A stretch of 64,000 bases of DNA, taken from positions 5,830,501-5,894,500 of the forward strand of contig OZ020618.1 of the NCBI GenBank assembly GCA_963971575.1. Direction: 5' to 3'. Below, piece after piece: positions 45,749 to 51,700 of the stretch. Below the pieces are notes generated by a model. The model made no database searches. It was not told where the DNA came from and worked only from the letters and a program-made list of their open reading frames with translations. The translations under genes and the position numbers were made by a program. This DNA is from Liopterus haemorrhoidalis. Lineage: Eukaryota; Arthropoda; Insecta; Coleoptera; Dytiscidae. The first letter of the stretch is position 1. Every line of letters starts with the position of its first letter.

Positions 45749-48700
45749 TCGGTAAAAATTGTAGCCAAACGGCTAAACCTGGAGAGTTGAAATTTGGCAT
45801 GCTTATACAACTCTTTGACCCGCACATAGGAAAAATACTAAAAGATCTCAAAAACATATCCCCCTAAAAATATAAACAAATATGTGTTCATCGAAAAAAC
45901 AAATATTTTTTTATAATTCTGAGTAGGGTATCAAATGAAAGCCCTTGGTACGTGGATTAACGATCAAATTTTTATTTTTGCAAAATAAATTATTTTGAAG
46001 CGATTTTTGTCAAAATTGTGCAAAAAATTTTTTGTCCCACACCCTGTAGCCCAGATGGTTTAAATTAAAAATCTGAAAAAATTCTAAGTAATGTACATTG
46101 GTGTGAACCGGAATAGTGCAACAGGAATTTTTGATCAGATTATGTTTTTGGAGAAAAACGCATTTTTTTGATTTTTGGCTAATAATTTACACAACTTATA
46201 GCTTTGTAACACGCCACACTGGAACGTGTGTGCTGGTGTAGTGGTATTAGCAGCTGATTTTTCAACCAAGTATTCCGATCCGAAAGGGTTCGAACCCTGG
46301 AGAAGAGACAATATTATTTTTTGTTATTTTTTTAAAATTTTTATATTGTTTAAATTATTTTTTCAAAATTCTAGTTATATTATGGCAAATGTTGCATTTT
46401 ATTTTTAAAAGCGTAAATTTAATAACCAGTGGAAATTGTTTAAATTATAATTTAATTCTGTTTCAATGTACACGAAATCAGAGGGACGGAACTTTTAACA
46501 ACCAATGGAAGCCATAGGCGCAATTTTTAAAATTCTTAATGAACATTGCTATATATAAAAAAAAAAATACTGCATATATTTAGAAACTTAAATAATGGTA
46601 TTAGGCGTTCGAATTAAAATTAACAAAAAAATATTTTAATATAAAATTTGTTTTCGCATCCAAAATAATCATCATTCACTTACTAAATACCTGCAAAACC
46701 CTGAAATGTGTGAAAATTCACACTTCACATCAATTTTTTTAATTCACAGTATTTCGTTTGTGTTTCAGACTAAATAAAACATGGAATTTTTTAACAAAGA
46801 AAGAGAAACAAACGTTCGATAAATTAGCGGAAGTGTTCTCGGATTCGAATAACTGGCAAAATTTGAGGGCGCATATGGAAAGTTTGAAGCTCCCTTGTAT
46901 CCCATATTTAGGTAAAAAAATATTTATTTTAATACACTGTAATACCCTTTTCACACTAGAACTTTAAGACGAGTGAACTTAAAGTTCACCAATGTTTAAG
47001 ATCGGTATGCTTTCACACTTGATGTTTAAATCTCTGGTGCTGTCATCAGCTACAGTAATTTTGTCCTTAAGTTACCGTCATGAAATTACCAGTTTTGAAC
47101 TGTCTGCGCAGACACACATTTTGAATTATTATAAACAATTAAGGATATTTCATTTCATTCTACCAATAAAGACACTACAATAAAGAATATATTACACCTG
47201 TATTAACATGTATGTTGATACATTTTATCTCAATTATTGTAGCGCTGTATTTTATTAAACACATTATTAAAATAAATAATTTTACTATAACAACAAGTAT
47301 AAACTTCTTATAACGTCGATATAATACAGTATTCTTGTTTATAATAATATAAAATGTTGACAGCACAAATTCAAGGAGTATTTTTTTATAATAGAAATTA
47401 AGTTAGCAATGCGGACGAAGTTTAATACGCAGATCTCTGTCTTAAACATCGCTTGTATTTAGACGAGGCCATACGGTTTCACATAAGCGTTTAAAGATAC
47501 ATTCACTTTAACATCCGATCTTAAAGATCTAGTGTGAAAAGGGTATAACAATATATTAATTATGTAATAAATTTTAGTCCAAAAATGTTACAAATTTATT
47601 TTTTAGGTTTATTTTTAACTGATCTGGTGTATGTTGATATGGCACATCCTCATTCCGGAGGATTAGAATCTCAACAACGACAACTAAAAATGAACAACAT
47701 TCTTCGAGTCATATCAAATTATCAGCACTCCGATTATAGTAATTTAGTTGTAAATTCTAATATACAACACTATTTGAACTCTGTACGATACATCGAGGAA
47801 CTTCAGAAATTCGTAGAAGACGATCAATACAAGTAAGAAATCTAATTTACGATTAAAAATTTGTTTCTCAGTTTAGTGTGCATGTAAACATGGTAGATCT
47901 TTCTTCTTTTCTCGGACTCTAAAAGCCTTATCACACTAGAGTTATTATTCAAGTCTAAACTTGGAAAATTAAAGTCTTTGCTTTCGAATCGAAGTCTTGT
48001 GCGTGTGATAGTATGAAGAAAAAACCTAGGTTTTGAAGACCAGGCAAATGAAACAGGATACAATTTCTCGGTCTTTTTACCCAGGTCTTACAGCTGACGC
48101 GTCTTTGTCTTTTGTTTATGTCAAAATATAACTGTCAACTGTCATAATTTCACGATGTGCGCATGGGTAAACAAAAAATTTCCAAGTCTTAACTAATATT
48201 CAAATACCGTGTGATATGTCAAGACCTGAAGACTTGGATCCTGAAAAAAAAACTACAAAAATAAGACTTGGATAGCGTTCAAGTGTGATAAAGCCTTGCT
48301 GAATTTCAATACGGAAATAAACTAATATTTTTTTTTTAGGTTGTCTTTGCAATTGGAGCCTCCTTCACCTGTCCAGAGTTCATCAAGTTGTAGCTCTAAG
48401 GAGTCTGTTAGTGGGAACATGTTAGATCCAAATACTCTTGCCTCTTTAAATTTATCACCTGCCAAATTATCGAGTGGTTCATTACGTATTCAGTCGGTGA
48501 CATCTGGCTCTAAATTCATACCTAGTCACCGAAAATGCCGTAGCTTAGGAACAAAGTAAGTCTTATTTAGTATTACGTAAAAAATTTAGAACAAAACATT
48601 CTCCGATGGCTTGTTGGCTGCCATAATAAGATATTTAGATTATTTTGTGTTAATCGAAATTAACAATGGAATATAATTATTATAATTATTAAAATTAGTT

Positions 48701-51700
48701 TTACCGAACAATTAGAATTATTAGTAATAATTTGCCAAACAATACACAGTGCGGAATAAATGTCTTGAAAGGTTACGAAAGGCTCAGAACCACTGGTTTA
48801 GACCAAGAACTTATTTTGTTTCCCTTTAATTATATTTACTGCCATCTAAGAATGTTATATTGTTCTAAAATACCTATCATTCATTGTTTTTAATCGGGTG
48901 TTCTCAAAATTTTTTGAAAAATTTTTTAGATTTCGTAGCGCAAGTCTTCCTAGGAATTTCCATAAAGAAGGATTGTATAATGTAGGGTACAATCCTAATT
49001 ATGTTACCCCTTTGGGGTGAGTTTTGTACCTAATATGTGTCATTCGTACTTGCATGATTTTAGGCTGGGCAAAATTAGAAAAACATGCTGAAATTTTAGT
49101 TTTTTTATTGTTTTTTGTATTAATAGAAAGTTTTTGAGGTTTTTGTTAACTGTTTTTTTTTATTTAAATAGTGCATTTTACAGAATTAATTTGATATAAA
49201 TGTCTTTTCGCAAATGCGAAATGCTTTTTTTTTGCGAAACGTTTTTCATTCTGAAAAATGGACTGTTTTTATTTTTATAAATTTTGGAATATGTTGCTTT
49301 TTGAAGTAGATTTATTTAGTTCTTAAGGCTGGGTTTCACGGTCCTTGAATAGCATACATCAGGGCTTTAAAATCATACCAGCATTATAGTCCGTTCAAAT
49401 GTTAGAATGCAGTATTGCTCTTAGCGGTTTTGTCCCCGAACACAACCCATTTTTGTTTTTAAATATGTGGCGGGGTGTGTATTATACAGTTGTGCAAGTA
49501 AACATTTTTTATTTTTCTTTCATTAAAAATATAAAATATATTTAAAAAATGTAACAAAATAATAATAATATTTTAGAATTTTCTGTTTGTTTTATAATAT
49601 TTTCTATAAGAAGTTTCAGAAATAATCCAGATATACCCTTTTCACATTAGAACTTTAAGATAGGCGAACTTAAAGTCCATTTATTTTTCAAACCGGTTCA
49701 TTCACACTAGGGGCCGGTTTCTGAAAGCTTAGCCGAGTTTAATCTTTTGGTTAAACTCGGTTACATTATAACAATCCCACAAGTAACCATAGCAACCATT
49801 TTCTAACTATTTGGTTATATTTAACTAGGATTTCAGAAACCGACCATAGATCGTCTTTGCTGCCATCTGCTATGATAATTATATTCTTAAATTGGCGTCA
49901 TGAAGTTACCAGTTTTAAAATGTCTACGCAGACAGACATTTTAAATTATTATTAAATTTATATGGCTATTTAATTCCATTATATAACAAAGATAGTACAA
50001 TAAAGAATATATTACACCTGTATTAACATATAAGACGATACATTTTTACTTTAATTATTGTAGATCTGTATTGTATTAAATACATTATTAAAATAATTAT
50101 AGCCAGTTTCTGTGATTTAAGCAGAACTAGATTTTGTATTTAAATGAGGCTCCTGATCATTTTGTTTAACAAATAACCACTTAAACCTTTAAAAGAGAGC
50201 TTATGACAACTTAGGAAAATGTAAATTCCAGTTAGTTCCGTTTAAACGCTTAGAATAGCCTATAATTTATTTATAACAATAAGTATAAACTTCTTATAAC
50301 GTCGATATAATATAGTATTCTTGTGTATGATAATATAAAATGTTGACAGCACAAATTCAAATATTATTAGAAACTATGTTGGCAATGCGTACCACGTAAT
50401 TTAACTTTAAGACAGAAATCTGTCTTTAAGTTATGCTATAAGCTATTCACTTTTGTAAGAACACACTAGATTTGGTTATTTTGGTTACTTTTATGGTGTG
50501 TTACTGACTTTAAATGTCAATTAAAAATATTCCTTACGCTGTAAAACCGACTTTAGGTTGATAAGGTTATGATCATTATAAATAAGATATCATTTTTCAT
50601 TATGACATCTGTCAAATGCATCGACATTTTAAAAAGTGACATTTTTTAATACTAACATGACATACAGCTTCAAAGGTGCAAACTATTGAAAACAAAATTC
50701 CCTTTTAGTTTGTTCTTACAAAAGTGAACCGCTTATATATAGACTATAGGTATGTTCGATTTGCACCTTCGCGTTATACTGCTAAACGCTAGCAGTAAAA
50801 CGCTGCAGTTAGCAGTTTACTACTAAAAACTGGTAACATACAGCGAGTTTAATTTTCTGTTCGATTTGTTTATACGTAAAGAATAAGAAGTACGTCTGAC
50901 GTAAATGTTAAATGTCAGATAGCTTTCCAGGTTAAGCCATCTTTTTACGATTTGGTTCGGAGATTATCTTGTGTGTCGAATAGGGTGACCAGACGTACTC
51001 TTTTTAAGAGTATTATACTCTTTTTTGAGTAATATTTTCTATACTCTTACTTTTTATAAAAAAAAACCTGAATATACTCTTTTTTGATGGTCACTTGTTT
51101 TTATTACTTCTAGTTTAGAAGTGAGGATTCTATTTTGGGAGTGAAGACCTTTTTTTTTTTGCTCGTCACTAGTATTTTTGAATGAGGACCTCTGTTTTTT
51201 GCTCATTATTTGAATTTTTGGAGTGTAATCTTTTTTTTTTTTAGTATACTCTTTTTGTGAAAAAAATCTGGTCAGTCTAGTGTCGAAAGGGTGAAAAATA
51301 TAACATATATTTAATGGATCTTGAAATATTATCAAATCCAGAATCATCTGATTCAGATTTAGATTTTTCGGATGATGAAGTTATGAACTGTATTTGCGAG
51401 GTTTACAAAATGCCCGAGGATAGAAAGACTGAAAAATTTTGTAGAAACTATTGTCCCAGGATATTCAAAAAAAGAATTTGTAAGACATTAGCCATCAAAG
51501 AATATAGTATAAATATCAAAACAAATATGCTAGCCACATTCCTGTCAAAAAGTCAAAAACAAAGTACCAACCATTTATTCTTTATCTATAGTACCAACTC
51601 AAAAAAGTAAACAAACACAGCCGTAACAAATAATCCGCAAGAGAAGCAGCTGTAACTTTTTCGCAGTAGCGTCATAAACTGGCAGTAAATTACGACAAAT

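Noticed and set aside
9644..45825. Recurring frame with NRQTDRQTD...[13 protein letters not shown]
   Set aside because: It recurs because the tRNA-module repeat recurs; it contains the microsatellite and is short and variable, so protein coding is unlikely.
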